Part shown: positions 9,212 to 17,969 of the stretch, one piece after another
How the letters are laid out: each line of letters begins with the position of its first letter
How positions within the stretch are numbered: position 1 is the first letter of the stretch
NCBI RefSeq assembly: GCF_001613005.1
Contig: NZ_BDBN01000041.1
Span: 1 to 64,000, forward strand
DNA from: Nocardia nova NBRC 15556
GTDB lineage: Bacteria > Actinomycetota > Actinomycetes > Mycobacteriales > Mycobacteriaceae
Direction: 5' to 3'
Length of the DNA stretch: 64,000 bases
Position numbers and translations under genes: made by a program
The notes under the pieces: model-generated
The model's input: the letters and a program-made list of their open reading frames with translations, nothing else
Database searches by the model: none
Told to the model about the DNA's origin: nothing

Positions 9212-11566
9212 TCAATCCCGCGAAAAGGCAGCGGCGGCAGCCATTTCGAGGTCGAGATACGGCTTACCACTCACATCCTCGACGACCTGGTGCATGACTC
9301 CGCCGGTGAACGGGAAGGGCGCGTGGTAGCGCGGCGATACCGACTGGCCGCCGTCGCGACCGACCCGGACGCCCTCGCCGACGCCGGAGAACACGGTCGG
9401 CTGGGTCCGCATATCGTCGAGCGAACCCACCGGGTTCTCGTCGATGTAGAGGACCGCCTCCCCGGTCGGGGTGAAATTGTCCGGCCGCGTGCCCTTCCGT
9501 TCGTAGCGCATGCCCAGGATGTGGTCACCGAGCGGCACCGGGCGGTCGGAGACCATCACCTGTTCCTCCTCGCCGAGGAAGTTGTAGACGTAGTACAGAT
9601 GTCCGTCCTGCAGGAACAGCGTGTGACCGCCGAGGCGCCCGCCGTGGGCGAACAGCACGCCCTCGGCGCCGGGACTGGTGATGGTCGTCTCGGCGAGCAA
9701 GGCGAAGGACCGGCCGCGAATCTCCAGCGCGGCCCCCGGCCCCACCTCGGCGATGCCGGGATAGTAGACGGCGGTGTCCCGGGTCTTGGCGTACGTCGGC
9801 CGGTCGCGCAGCATCACCGACACGATGTCGAGATCGTAGAGCGGCAGACCGTTGTACTTCTCGGCCTCGGCGAACCACAGCGCCTTCAATTCCTCCAGCT
9901 TCTCGGGATGCGTGCCGGCCAGGTCGTGCATCTGGCTGCGGTCCTCTTCGATATGGAACAGCTCCCACCGGTCGCTGTCGAAATGCCCCCAGCCCGAGGG
10001 GCACGCCGCGTGCACCGCGTCGGCGAACCATCCCCGGTGCCAGATGCCGCGGGTGCCGAGCATCGAATAGAACTGGGTGTGCTTGCCGGAGTCGGCGTTC
10101 GGATCGTCGAGCAGGGCCCGGAAGCTGACCCCTTCCAGCGGGCGCTGCGCCACGTTCTTCACAGTGTCCGGGGGCGTGATGCCGAGCAGGTCGTAGACCG
10201 TCGGGGTGATATCGCAGACGTTGAGGTAGTGGTGGCGCAGTTCGCCGCGGGCGGCGATTCCGGCCGGCCAGGAGAGCAGACAGGCGTCGGCGATGCCGCC
10301 CTCGTGAGAGGCGTACCGTTTGTACAGCTTGTACGGGGTGTTGAAGGCCATCGCCCACCCGATGCTGTAGTGGTTGTAGGTGGTCGGCGACCCCAACTCG
10401 TCGAGTTTGGCCAGGCTGTCCTCGATCGTGTCGACATAGCCGTTGAAGAATTTCATCTCGTTGGCCGACCCGTTCGGACCGCCCTCACCGCTGGCGCCGT
10501 TGTCGGAAAAGGCGACGATGATCGTATTGTCCAGCTGCCCGCTCTCCTCGAGATAATCGAGAACCCGCCCGATCTGGGCATCGGTGTAGGACAGGAAGCC
10601 GGCGAATACCTCCGCCTGGCGACGGAACAGTCGTTTCTCGTCCTCCGACAGCGAATCCCATGCGCGCACCGTGTCCTGCAGCGGCCAGGGCTCGCCGTTG
10701 CTCCCGGTGGCGTCCGCGTACGGGTTCATCGGAGACAGTTCGGTGTCCTCCGGGATCAATCCCATGCGCTTCTGGTTGTCCAGCACGATCTCGCGGTACT
10801 TCTCGTATCCCATGTCGAATCGGCCGCGGTACTTGTCGGCCCATTCCCGCGGCACATGATGGGGCGCGTGACCGCACCCGGGACACAGGTACATGAACCA
10901 CGGTTTGTCCGGTGCGATGACCTTGGTGTCGCGAATGAACTCGATCGACTTGTCGGCCAGATCTTTCGACAGGTGATATCCGTCCTCCGGCGAGTACGGC
11001 GGCGTGACCGGGTGATTGTCGTAGACCAGGTTGGGATACCACTGGTCGGCCTCGCCGCCGAGGAATCCGTAGAACCGCTCGAATCCGCGCCCCAGCGGCC
11101 AATGACGTTTCGACGCCGCCAGGTTGTTTTCCTCGAGCGGAGTCATATGCCATTTGCCGACCGCGTAGGTATTCCATCCGCGCTCGGTGAGGACCTCCGA
11201 ACACAGGGCGGTGTCGTCGGGAATCCGGCCGCTCATACTCGGAAAACCGTCGGTGAACTCCTCGATGGTCGCCATTCCGACGGATGTCGGATTCCTACCG
11301 GTGAGCAGCGAAGCGCGCGTCGGGGAGCACAGCGCGGTCGTGTGGAACTGGGTGAATTGGATTCCGTGGTCGGCGATTCGCTGCATATTCGGCATCTCGA
11401 CCAGCCCGCCGTAGCAATCCCAGGTGGCGATTCCGATGTCGTCCCAGACCAGATACAGCACATTGGGCGCGCCGCGGGGTGCGGTCGGTTCCGCGAACGG
11501 CTTCCAGTCGGCGACGGAATCACGAATGTCGAGCGCGATATGTCCTTCGAATTTCTCGGCCACCAT
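9212..11566 (-). CDS. Arylsulfatase
   Basis: This large cytoplasmic-type sulfatase of 784 residues hydrolyses sulfate esters. The N-terminal metal ligands lie in WDDIG (41-45). The sulfatase signature C-S-P-T-R-A-S-L-L-T-G-R begins at Cys80, the residue converted to formylglycine; Arg84 follows. Later metal residues are seen in AFSDNGASGEGG. The C-terminal 200 residues form the extra beta domain of long sulfatases. There is no signal peptide. ATG 11566 is preceded by GGAGGTGG. Possible role: release of sulfate as a sulfur source, which fits the sulfonate operon 20 kb away. No formylglycine-generating enzyme is in the window. Confidence 0.92.
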   Translation of the reverse strand: MVAEKFEGHIALDIRDSVADWKPFAEPTAPRGAPNVLYLVWDDIGIATWDCYGGLVEMPNMQRIADHGIQFTQFHTTALCSPTRASLLTGRNPTSVGMATIEEFTDGFPSMSGRIPDDTALCSEVLTERGWNTYAVGKWHMTPLEENNLAASKRHWPLGRGFERFYGFLGGEADQWYPNLVYDNHPVTPPYSPEDGYHLSKDLADKSIEFIRDTKVIAPDKPWFMYLCPGCGHAPHHVPREWADKYRGRFDMGYEKYREIVLDNQKRMGLIPEDTELSPMNPYADATGSNGEPWPLQDTVRAWDSLSEDEKRLFRRQAEVFAGFLSYTDAQIGRVLDYLEESGQLDNTIIVAFSDNGASGEGGPNGSANEMKFFNGYVDTIEDSLAKLDELGSPTTYNHYSIGWAMAFNTPYKLYKRYASHEGGIADACLLSWPAGIAARGELRHHYLNVCDITPTVYDLLGITPPDTVKNVAQRPLEGVSFRALLDDPNADSGKHTQFYSMLGTRGIWHRGWFADAVHAACPSGWGHFDSDRWELFHIEEDRSQMHDLAGTHPEKLEELKALWFAEAEKYNGLPLYDLDIVSVMLRDRPTYAKTRDTAVYYPGIAEVGPGAALEIRGRSFALLAETTITSPGAEGVLFAHGGRLGGHTLFLQDGHLYYVYNFLGEEEQVMVSDRPVPLGDHILGMRYERKGTRPDNFTPTGEAVLYIDENPVGSLDDMRTQPTVFSGVGEGVRVGRDGGQSVSPRYHAPFPFTGGVMHQVVEDVSGKPYLDLEMAAAAAFSRD

Positions 11567-11673
11567 CCACCTCCGGACGGAGAGTCATCGGATCACTGTC
11601 GATCCGGTCCGGGGCCGCCCCCGCACGTGTCCATCCGTGGGTCGTCGGGGCGCGGCCTCGATGCCTGCTGGAT

Positions 11674-11703
11674 ACTCTCGAACTCGTACGAACGGCCGAG
11701 AGT
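11674..11703. repeat. Inverted repeat upstream of the arylsulfatase gene
   Basis: ACTCTCG at 11674-11680 and CGAGAGT at 11697-11703 form a perfect 7-base inverted repeat with a 16-base centre, 108 bases upstream of the sulfatase start. It could be an operator. The rest of the 290-base gap 11567-11859 shows nothing else clear. Confidence 0.3.
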
Positions 11704-11859
11704 CGATAGGGACTGCCGTGCGACGGCCACTCGTCCGGTTCGCGAAAGGCGTCCGGATATGGCTGGTCACACCCTGTGCGCCCATAAATGGTACCGGGCG
11801 GAGGGGTGCCGGAGGTGGGTAAAAGGAGAAAGAGGCGGCACGGACACCGGCCGCCCCGA

Positions 11860-12273
11860 TCAGGCTTGATGGACGGTCCGGCCGCGCCCGAACATCCTGC
11901 CCAGACCCCGCTTGGGTGCGGCGGGCTGCGTGCCACCGACCGGCTCGGAGGCGGTGTGCGGTGCGTCCGCGGTAGGGGCGGGGCCGTAGTAGATGGGAGC
12001 GTCGCGGCGGGTGCCGTCGAGTTCCCGGCGGGCGGCGCTCGCACGGCGGGCGTTGCGGCGGGTGCCGGCCAGCAGCAGGCTCAGCCCCACCATGCCGACC
12101 GCGCCGACGATGATGCCGTAGAGGAACAGCGTCCCGGTGGAGCCGGTGAAGTGATAGCCGAAGGCCGTGAAATTGCCGTTCACCGCATGGCTTGCGCCGG
12201 TGTTGACGACGACACCGACGACGCCGGCTACCACTGCGGCGATGAGAATGACGAGCCCGAGAATGACGATCAT
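11860..12273 (-). CDS. Small membrane protein with two predicted helices, unknown function
   Basis: The 137-residue protein starts with a strongly hydrophobic helix (about 2-24), then a polar loop (ASHAVNGNFTAFGYHFTG), a second helix (about 47-67), and a basic, Pro-rich cytoplasmic tail ending GRMFGRGRTVHQA. No enzymatic motif is visible. ATG 12273 has AGGAAAGGAA upstream. It lies downstream of the aminotransferase gene on the same strand with about 107 bases between, so co-transcription is possible. I do not recognise the family. Confidence 0.65.
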   Translation of the reverse strand: MIVILGLVILIAAVVAGVVGVVVNTGASHAVNGNFTAFGYHFTGSTGTLFLYGIIVGAVGMVGLSLLLAGTRRNARRASAARRELDGTRRDAPIYYGPAPTADAPHTASEPVGGTQPAAPKRGLGRMFGRGRTVHQA

Positions 12274-12380
12274 GGCGATTCCTTTCCTGCGATCGGAATG
12301 CCGCGCGGGATTCGCCCCAAACCTCGGCGAGATTCCGGATATCACCGGTGGCCGGATCGTCGGCGGTGCGGCGGACGCGG

Positions 12381-13592
12381 CTATTGCCGGTAGGTGGAGA
12401 GGAACCGGCCGATCCGCTCGATGATGGCCTCCAGTTCGTCGGCGTGCGGCAGGGTGGTGATCCGGAAATGGTCGGGAGTGGGCCAGTTGAAGCCGGTGCC
12501 CTGCACGATGTGCAGCTTTTCCTGCAGCAGGAGATCGAGCACGAATTGTTCGTCGTCGTGAATGGCGTAGACGCGCGAATCGATGCGCGGGAACGCGTAC
12601 AGGGCGCCCTTGGGTTTCACGCAGGTGATGCCCGGGATGGCGGTGAGCGCCTCCCAGGCGCGGTCGCGCTGTTCGCGCAGGCGCCCGCCCGGCAGCGTCA
12701 GGTCGTGAATGCTCTGGTGCCCGCCGAGCGCGGCCTGAATCGCTTGCTGGGCAGGGACATTCGCGCACAGCCGCAGCCCCGCGAGCATGGTGAGGCCCTC
12801 GAGGTAGTTCTCCGCGTGGCCGGTGGGACCGGAGACGACGAGCCAGCCGCCGCGCAGGCCCGCGCAGCGATAGGCCTTGGACAGGCCCGAGAAGGTCAGG
12901 CACAGCAGGTCGGGCGCCAGCGCGGCGATCGAGGTGTGGGTGAGGCCGTCGTAGTAGATCTTGTCGTAGATCTCGTCGGCGAAGACCACCAGATTGTGGC
13001 GGCGGGCGATGTCGAGGATCTCCCGCAGCACCTCGGGCGGGTAGACGGCGCCGGTGGGATTGTTCGGGTTGATGAGCACGAGGGCGCGGGTGCGGTCGGT
13101 GATCTTGGCCGAGATGTCGGACGCATCCGGATACCAGTCGGCGCCCTCGTCGCAGATGTAGTGCACCGGCCGGCCGCCGTTGAGTGTCGTCGCCGCCGTC
13201 CACAGCGGGAAATCCGGTGCGGGAACGAGCACTTCGTCACCGTTTTCCAGAAGCGCCGTGAGCGCCATCATGATCAGCTCGGAGACACCGTTACCGAGAA
13301 AGACGTCCTCGACGTCGAGGTCGGGGACGCCGAGGGTCTGGTAGTACTGCACCACCGCGCGCCGCGCGGGCAAGAGACCTTTCGAGGACGAGTAGCCGGT
13401 CGAGGCGGGCAGGGTGCGGACGATGTCCTGCAGGATCTCCGCGGGCGCCTCGAAGCCGAACGGCAACGGGTTGCCGGTGTTGAGTTTGACGACGTGATGG
13501 CCCTCGGCTTCCAGTCGCGCGGCCTGCTCGGCGACCGGGCCGCGAATCTCGTACGAGACTCCCATCAGTTTGCTGGACTGGTTGACCTGCAT
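12381..13592 (-). CDS. AlaT-like class I/II pyridoxal-phosphate aminotransferase
   Basis: The protein has 403 residues and reads along its whole length like actinobacterial alanine aminotransferase (AlaT/AspC, Rv0337c): YEIRGPV near the start, LNTGNPLPFGFEAP, the PLP-binding NPNNPTGAVY, and the Schiff-base Lys in FSGLSKAYRCAG. AlaT converts pyruvate and glutamate to alanine and 2-oxoglutarate. Because a house-keeping copy is expected elsewhere, this may be a regulated paralogue. ATG 13592 is spaced 6 bases from GGAAGGGG and is preferred to ATG 13598. It is divergent from an HxlR regulator, and two matching inverted repeats lie between them. Confidence 0.88.
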   Translation of the reverse strand: MQVNQSSKLMGVSYEIRGPVAEQAARLEAEGHHVVKLNTGNPLPFGFEAPAEILQDIVRTLPASTGYSSSKGLLPARRAVVQYYQTLGVPDLDVEDVFLGNGVSELIMMALTALLENGDEVLVPAPDFPLWTAATTLNGGRPVHYICDEGADWYPDASDISAKITDRTRALVLINPNNPTGAVYPPEVLREILDIARRHNLVVFADEIYDKIYYDGLTHTSIAALAPDLLCLTFSGLSKAYRCAGLRGGWLVVSGPTGHAENYLEGLTMLAGLRLCANVPAQQAIQAALGGHQSIHDLTLPGGRLREQRDRAWEALTAIPGITCVKPKGALYAFPRIDSRVYAIHDDEQFVLDLLLQEKLHIVQGTGFNWPTPDHFRITTLPHADELEAIIERIGRFLSTYRQ

Positions 13593-13628
13593 GAACATCC
13601 CCTTCCGGCGTGTAGGCCGCCTACTGTA

Positions 13629-13643
13629 CTTGGTTATTCCAAG
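13629..13643. promoter_or_regulatory. Operator copy 1, CTTGG-N5-CCAAG
   Basis: CTTGGTTATTCCAAG is an inverted repeat with 5-base arms and a 5-base centre. A second copy with identical arms begins 21 bases later. It lies between the divergent aminotransferase and HxlR genes. Confidence 0.6.
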
Positions 13644-13649
13644 TTTTCG

Positions 13650-13664
13650 CTTGGAATTTCCAAG
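13650..13664. promoter_or_regulatory. Operator copy 2, CTTGG-N5-CCAAG
   Basis: CTTGGAATTTCCAAG has the same arms as the copy at 13629-13643, with the centres 21 bases apart (two helical turns). It covers the -35 region of the predicted HxlR promoter, whose -10 is TAGGCT at 13673-13678, so autoregulation is likely. Confidence 0.6.
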
Positions 13665-13684
13665 TGTTGAGATAGGCTGAGGAT

Positions 13685-14278
13685 GTGCCACGCCGAACCT
13701 ATGACCACTACTGCCCGGTCAGCCGCGCGCTCGAAGTCGTCGGGGACCGCTGGAATCTGCTGGTGGTTCGCGAATTGTGCTCGGGGCCACGGCGATACAG
13801 CGATCTGTTCGCCGACCTTCCGGGCATCAGCACCGATATTCTGGCGGCCCGGCTGAAGGATCTGGAACGCGACGGCATACTCACCCATCGCAAGGTGGGG
13901 TCGCGATCGGCGGCTGCCGTCTACGAGCTCACACCCGCCGGCGCGGCGCTGCGGCCTGTGCTGCAAGCGCTGTCGGAATGGGGGGCGCCGCTGCTGGGGG
14001 AGCGGCGTGCCACCGACGCGGTGCGCGCACACTGGTTCGCGCTGCCGCTGGGACGCGCGGTCGCCGAGGTCGTGCCCGCCGGCACGGTCACGGTTCATAT
14101 CGGCGACACGGCACTGCACTACGTCATCGGCGCCGCCGGCATCAGCCATCACGAGGGCCCCGCACCCGCCGCCGACCACGAATTCCGGCTGGATATGGCG
14201 GAGGCGACCGAGATCGCCACCGGCGCACGACGTTTCGCCGACGTCGTGAGTGAGCCGGGGCGCGGGGAGCGCTCGTAA
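13685..14278 (+). CDS. HxlR-family winged-helix regulator with C-terminal SCP2-like domain
   Basis: This 197-residue protein has an HxlR domain at about 8-100: CPVSRALEVVGDRW, then LVVRELCSGPRRYSDL, and the wing with ELTPAG. The C-terminal half (about 110-185) resembles the SCP2 sterol-carrier fold found in a subset of actinobacterial HxlR proteins, which could bind a hydrophobic ligand. GTG 13685 follows the -10 TAGGCT by 6 bases, so a leaderless start is likely. It is divergent from the aminotransferase gene and the two shared operators suggest it controls both itself and that gene. It converges on the ligase gene ending at 14293. Confidence 0.87.
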   Translation: MPRRTYDHYCPVSRALEVVGDRWNLLVVRELCSGPRRYSDLFADLPGISTDILAARLKDLERDGILTHRKVGSRSAAAVYELTPAGAALRPVLQALSEWGAPLLGERRATDAVRAHWFALPLGRAVAEVVPAGTVTVHIGDTALHYVIGAAGISHHEGPAPAADHEFRLDMAEATEIATGARRFADVVSEPGRGERS

Positions 14279-14292
14279 GGCCGGGTCTCTGC

Positions 14293-15912
14293 CTACCGCT
14301 CGAGTTCGGCGGTGACGAGGGCTTGCACGGCCTTCTTGTCGACCTTGCCCAGCCCCGTCAACGGCAGCGCTTCGACCACGATGACGTGTTTCGGAACTTG
14401 TACGGAACCCTTGCGGCGCTTGACATCCTGCTGGATGTCGTCGATCGCCGCGGCCACCGCCTCGGAATCGGCGGCGGTGGCCGGGTCGAAGACGACCGCC
14501 GCCGTCACGGCCTCGCCCCAGCGGGGATCGGCGACGCCGACGACGGCAACGCCCTGAACGCGGGCATCGGCGGCGATGACGTCCTCCACCTCTCGGGGAA
14601 AGACGTTGAAGCCGCCGGTGACGATCATGTCCTTGCTGCGGCCGACGATATGCCAGAAGCCGTCGGGATCCTCGCGAGCCAGATCCCCGGTGTGCAGCCA
14701 GCCGTCGCGGAAGGTTTCCGCGGTGACGTCCGGGAGATTCAGGTACCCGCCGGCCAACAGTGGCCCGGAGACACAGATCTCGCCGACCTCGCCCGGGGCC
14801 ACGCGCTGTCCGTCCGTGCCGATCAGCCCGGTGCGCAGCGCCGCCGACGGGCGGCCGCAGGAGCTGAGCCGAGCCTCGTCGTGCTCGTCCTTGGCCAGAT
14901 AGCTGATCACCATCGGCGCTTCGGACTGGCCGTAGTACTGGGCGAAGATGGGGCCGAATCGCGCGATGGCCTGCGTCAAGCGTTTCGGATCGATCGAGGA
15001 GGCGCCGTAGTAGATCGTCTCCAGCGAGGACAGATCGCGCGAGTCGATATCGGGATGATCGAGCAGTGCGTACAGCATCGACGGCACCAGCATGGTCGCC
15101 GAGATGCGGTGTTCCTCGATGGCGCGCAGCACCTCACCCGCGTCGAATCGCGGAAGAACCACGCATTGCCCGCCCTGCAGCACCACCGGCAGGAAGAACG
15201 CGGCGCCCGCGTGCGACAGCGGCGTGCAGATCAGGAATCGCGGGCGCTGCGGCCATTCCCATTCCGAGAGCTGGATCTGGGTCATGGTCGCCATGGTCCC
15301 GGCGGTGCCGATGACGCCCTTGGGCTTGCCGGTGGTGCCGCCGGTGTAGCTGATCGAGACGACGAAATCCGGTGGGATGTCGACCGCTTCGATCGGTTCC
15401 GGAGTGTATTGCGCTGCGGCGGAGATCAAGTCGACGCCGACGTCGGCCAGTTCCTCCGGTACCGGGCCGAGGACGAGGATGCGCTTCAGTTCGGGCACTC
15501 GGTCGGCCAGTTCGCGGGCGCGCCGGACGAACGCCGGCTGCGGATCGATGACGAGATTCGTGATCCCGGCGTCGGTCAGCACGTGCACATGGTCGTCGAG
15601 CCCGCCCATCGGATGCAGTGCGGTGCGCCGATGTCCGGCGATCTGGCCGGCGCCCAGAATGAACAGCACCTCGGGACGGTTGAGGGCGAGCAGCGCGCTC
15701 GGGGTGCCGAGCCCGACCTCGTGGGCGGCGAACGCGGCGATGTAGCGGCTGATGGCGTCGATGACGTCGGCGCCGGTGAGGACGGTGTCGCCGAGTGTCA
15801 TGACCGGGTCGCGCCGATGACGCCGCAGTCCGGCGAGCAGGGCGTGCCCGTTATGGGTCGGCAGCCGCAGCAGGGTCGCGGGATCGATTGTACTGGTGTG
15901 TGTTTCGGGCAT
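14293..15912 (-). CDS. Acyl-CoA synthetase (FadD family)
   Basis: This AMP-forming ligase has 539 residues. It shows the P-loop-like YTGGTTGKPKGV, the substrate-site YYGQSEAP, the hinge GWLHTGDLA and GRSKDMIVTGGFNVFPREVED, and the catalytic Lys in GLGKVDKK near the C-terminus. It should activate a carboxylic acid to its CoA thioester via an acyl-adenylate. The chain looks closest to FadD8-type ligases, but the substrate is not readable. ATG 15912 has CAGGAG 6 bases upstream. The SDR gene lies 30 bases upstream on the same strand, so the two are probably one transcript under the KstR-like box at 16707-16720. Confidence 0.9.
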   Translation of the reverse strand: MPETHTSTIDPATLLRLPTHNGHALLAGLRRHRRDPVMTLGDTVLTGADVIDAISRYIAAFAAHEVGLGTPSALLALNRPEVLFILGAGQIAGHRRTALHPMGGLDDHVHVLTDAGITNLVIDPQPAFVRRARELADRVPELKRILVLGPVPEELADVGVDLISAAAQYTPEPIEAVDIPPDFVVSISYTGGTTGKPKGVIGTAGTMATMTQIQLSEWEWPQRPRFLICTPLSHAGAAFFLPVVLQGGQCVVLPRFDAGEVLRAIEEHRISATMLVPSMLYALLDHPDIDSRDLSSLETIYYGASSIDPKRLTQAIARFGPIFAQYYGQSEAPMVISYLAKDEHDEARLSSCGRPSAALRTGLIGTDGQRVAPGEVGEICVSGPLLAGGYLNLPDVTAETFRDGWLHTGDLAREDPDGFWHIVGRSKDMIVTGGFNVFPREVEDVIAADARVQGVAVVGVADPRWGEAVTAAVVFDPATAADSEAVAAAIDDIQQDVKRRKGSVQVPKHVIVVEALPLTGLGKVDKKAVQALVTAELER

Positions 15913-15942
15913 CTGTGCTCCTGGTGGTGATGTCGTCCGGGG

Positions 15943-16683
15943 TCAGGAGGTCTTGTGCGGCACCGCGGTCACCAGACCGCCGTCCACGACGAACTCCGAG
16001 CCCGTCGCGTACGAGGATTCGTCACTCGCGAGGAACAGCACGAAGGTCGCCACCTCCTCGGGCTGTGCCGGGCGGCCCAGCGGAATCGTCACCAGATCGT
16101 CGGGGATGGCGGCGGTCATGGGTGTGCGGATCAGCCCGGGGTGCAGCGAATTCACGCGAATGTTGTGCGGCGCCAACTCCAGTGCGGCCGACTTGGCCAG
16201 GCCGCGCACACCCCACTTGGAGGCGACATAGCCGTGTGCCCACGGCGCGCCGCGCAGTCCTTCGATCGAGGAGACGTTGACGATGGATCCGCCGCCGGCG
16301 GCGATCATCGGATCGACCACGGCCTGCATGCCGAGAAACGTTCCGGTCAGGTTCACATCGAGGATGCGGCGCCACTGTTCCAGTTCGAATTTGCGCAGCG
16401 AGTTGCCGTTGACGATGCCCGCGTTGTTGACCAGCAGGTCGAGCTTGCCGAATTCGCCGACCGCCGTGGACACCGCCGTCGCCCAGTTCTCGGGTTCGGT
16501 CACGTCGAGGTGCACGAAACGCGCGGCATCGCCGAGTTCGCCGGCCAGAGCGGCGCCTTCGTCGTCGAGAATGTCCCCGATCACGACCTTCGCGCCTTCG
16601 GCGACGAGCAGTCGCGCATGGGCCGCACCCATACCGCGCGAGCCCCCGCTGATGAGTGCAATTTTGCCGTCTACACGTCCCAT
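15943..16683 (-). CDS. Short-chain dehydrogenase resembling 3-alpha/20-beta-hydroxysteroid dehydrogenase
   Basis: This 246-residue classical SDR has SGGSRGMGAAH as cofactor loop, VIGDILDDEGAAL, HLDVTEPENW, NNAGIVN, the catalytic Ser in NVSSIEG and YVASK carrying Tyr and Lys. These blocks match M. tuberculosis Rv2002 (FabG3), an NADH-dependent hydroxysteroid dehydrogenase. It would oxidise or reduce a steroid or other bulky alcohol/ketone. ATG 16683 begins MGRVDGKIAL; a longer frame upstream carries the operator and was not used. A TAGCGT hexamer (16696-16691, minus strand) sits 7 bases before the start. It precedes the acyl-CoA synthetase gene. Confidence 0.9.
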   Translation of the reverse strand: MGRVDGKIALISGGSRGMGAAHARLLVAEGAKVVIGDILDDEGAALAGELGDAARFVHLDVTEPENWATAVSTAVGEFGKLDLLVNNAGIVNGNSLRKFELEQWRRILDVNLTGTFLGMQAVVDPMIAAGGGSIVNVSSIEGLRGAPWAHGYVASKWGVRGLAKSAALELAPHNIRVNSLHPGLIRTPMTAAIPDDLVTIPLGRPAQPEEVATFVLFLASDESSYATGSEFVVDGGLVTAVPHKTS

Positions 16684-16706
16684 GCCGGTGACGCTACCAT
16701 GCAAAC

Positions 16707-16720
16707 TGGAACATGTTCTA
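16707..16720. promoter_or_regulatory. KstR-like operator box 1
   Basis: TGGAACATGTTCTA matches the published KstR consensus TNNAACNNGTTNNA at every fixed position. KstR is the TetR-family repressor of cholesterol catabolism in mycobacteria and rhodococci. The box covers the -35 region of the predicted SDR promoter and lies in the divergent gap shared with the gene at 16899. A wider repeat, CTGGAACA to TGTTCCAG (16705-16732), encloses it. Other TetR proteins bind similar sequences, so KstR itself is an inference. Confidence 0.55.
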
Positions 16721-16898
16721 GACACTGTTCCAGGGCTCTGACCGTGGCGTGCGCCGGGAATCCGGTGTCCGCCGCCGAATAATCGTAGTACTGCCCAGAC
16801 AGATGTCCGGCGGTGGCTCGCGTGATCGTCCGACGGTGTTGCGGCGACGCCGACCCCGACCGCGCGGCGCTGGGCCGCAGCGACCCGAGGAGAAATGA

Positions 16899-17969
16899 AT
16901 GCCTATCCGTGTCGTGCACATCGGCACCGGCAACGTCGGCCGGCTCGCACTGGCCGGCCTGATCGACGACCCGCGCTTCGAACTGGTCGGCGTGTGCGTC
17001 TCGACGAAGGAGAAGGTCGGCAAGGATGCCGGCGAACTGGCCGGGCTGCACGTCACCACCGGTGTCCGCGCCACCGGCGACCTGGCGGAGTTACTCGCCT
17101 TGCGCCCGGACTGCGCGGTCTACTGCGCGATGGGCGATACCCGGCTGCTGGAAGCCCTCGAGGACTGCCGCCGCATCCTCGCCGCCGGCGTCGATATCGT
17201 CGGGTCGGCCCCAGGACTGCTGCAATATCCGTGGAAGGTGCTGCCGGACAAGTTCTTCGCCCCGCTAGAGGAGGCCGCGCGCGAGGGGGAAGCGAGCATC
17301 TTCATCACCGGTATCGATCCCGGTTTCGCCAACGATCTGATCCCGCTCGCCTTCGCCGGCGCCTGCCGCGACATCGAACAGGTGCGGTGTTCGGAGATCG
17401 CCGATTACGCCACCTATGACGGCGCGACGGTCATGTTCGACGTCATGGGATTCGGTAAACCCCTCGACGAGGTGCCGATGCTGCTGCAGTCCGGCGTGCT
17501 GGGCATGGCCTGGGGCACGACGATCCGGCAACTGGAGGCGGGGCTGGGCATCACCGTCGACGAGATCACCGAATCCTACGAACGGGAACCGGCGCCGGAG
17601 AGCTTCGACATCGCGGCCGGGCATGTGCCCGAAGGGTCGGTCGCGGCAATACATTTCGAGATCCGCGGACTGGTGAAGGGCCGCCCGGTCATCGTCATCG
17701 AGCACACCACCCGGCTGCGGAGCGATCTGCGTCCCGATTGGCCGCAGCCGGCGCAGCCGGGCGGGTCCTATCGGGTCGAGATCGTGGGCGAGCCCTCCTA
17801 TACCGTCGACATCTGTCCCACCAGCCGCCACGGCGACCACAATCACGCGGCGATCGTCGCCGCCGCGTGCCGGATCGTCAATGCCATCCCCGCTGTGGTC
17901 GCTGCCCCCGCCGGAATCCGCACCGCGTTGGACCTGCCGCTGATCGCCGGAAGCGTGGTGTCGGAGTGA
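16899..17969 (+). CDS. Dihydrodipicolinate-reductase-like / DAPDH-like NAD(P)-dependent dehydrogenase
   Basis: This 356-residue protein starts with a Rossmann motif, VVHIGTGNVGRLAL (5-18), followed by a small-molecule dehydrogenase fold. It belongs to the family that includes 2,4-diaminopentanoate dehydrogenase and many actinobacterial relatives of unknown substrate, often found beside steroid or lipid genes. The conserved GIDPGFANDL block lies near residue 139. ATG 16899 has GAGGAG 7 bases upstream. Its last bases overlap the GTG of the epimerase gene (GTGA at 17966-17969), so the two are coupled. It is divergent from the SDR and may share the KstR-like box. Confidence 0.8.
   Translation: MPIRVVHIGTGNVGRLALAGLIDDPRFELVGVCVSTKEKVGKDAGELAGLHVTTGVRATGDLAELLALRPDCAVYCAMGDTRLLEALEDCRRILAAGVDIVGSAPGLLQYPWKVLPDKFFAPLEEAAREGEASIFITGIDPGFANDLIPLAFAGACRDIEQVRCSEIADYATYDGATVMFDVMGFGKPLDEVPMLLQSGVLGMAWGTTIRQLEAGLGITVDEITESYEREPAPESFDIAAGHVPEGSVAAIHFEIRGLVKGRPVIVIEHTTRLRSDLRPDWPQPAQPGGSYRVEIVGEPSYTVDICPTSRHGDHNHAAIVAAACRIVNAIPAVVAAPAGIRTALDLPLIAGSVVSE

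Noticed and set aside
9170-11869. A very long open frame opposite the arylsulfatase gene
   Set aside because: It is the antisense reading that high GC keeps free of stops; the opposite strand has the sulfatase signature and all conserved blocks.
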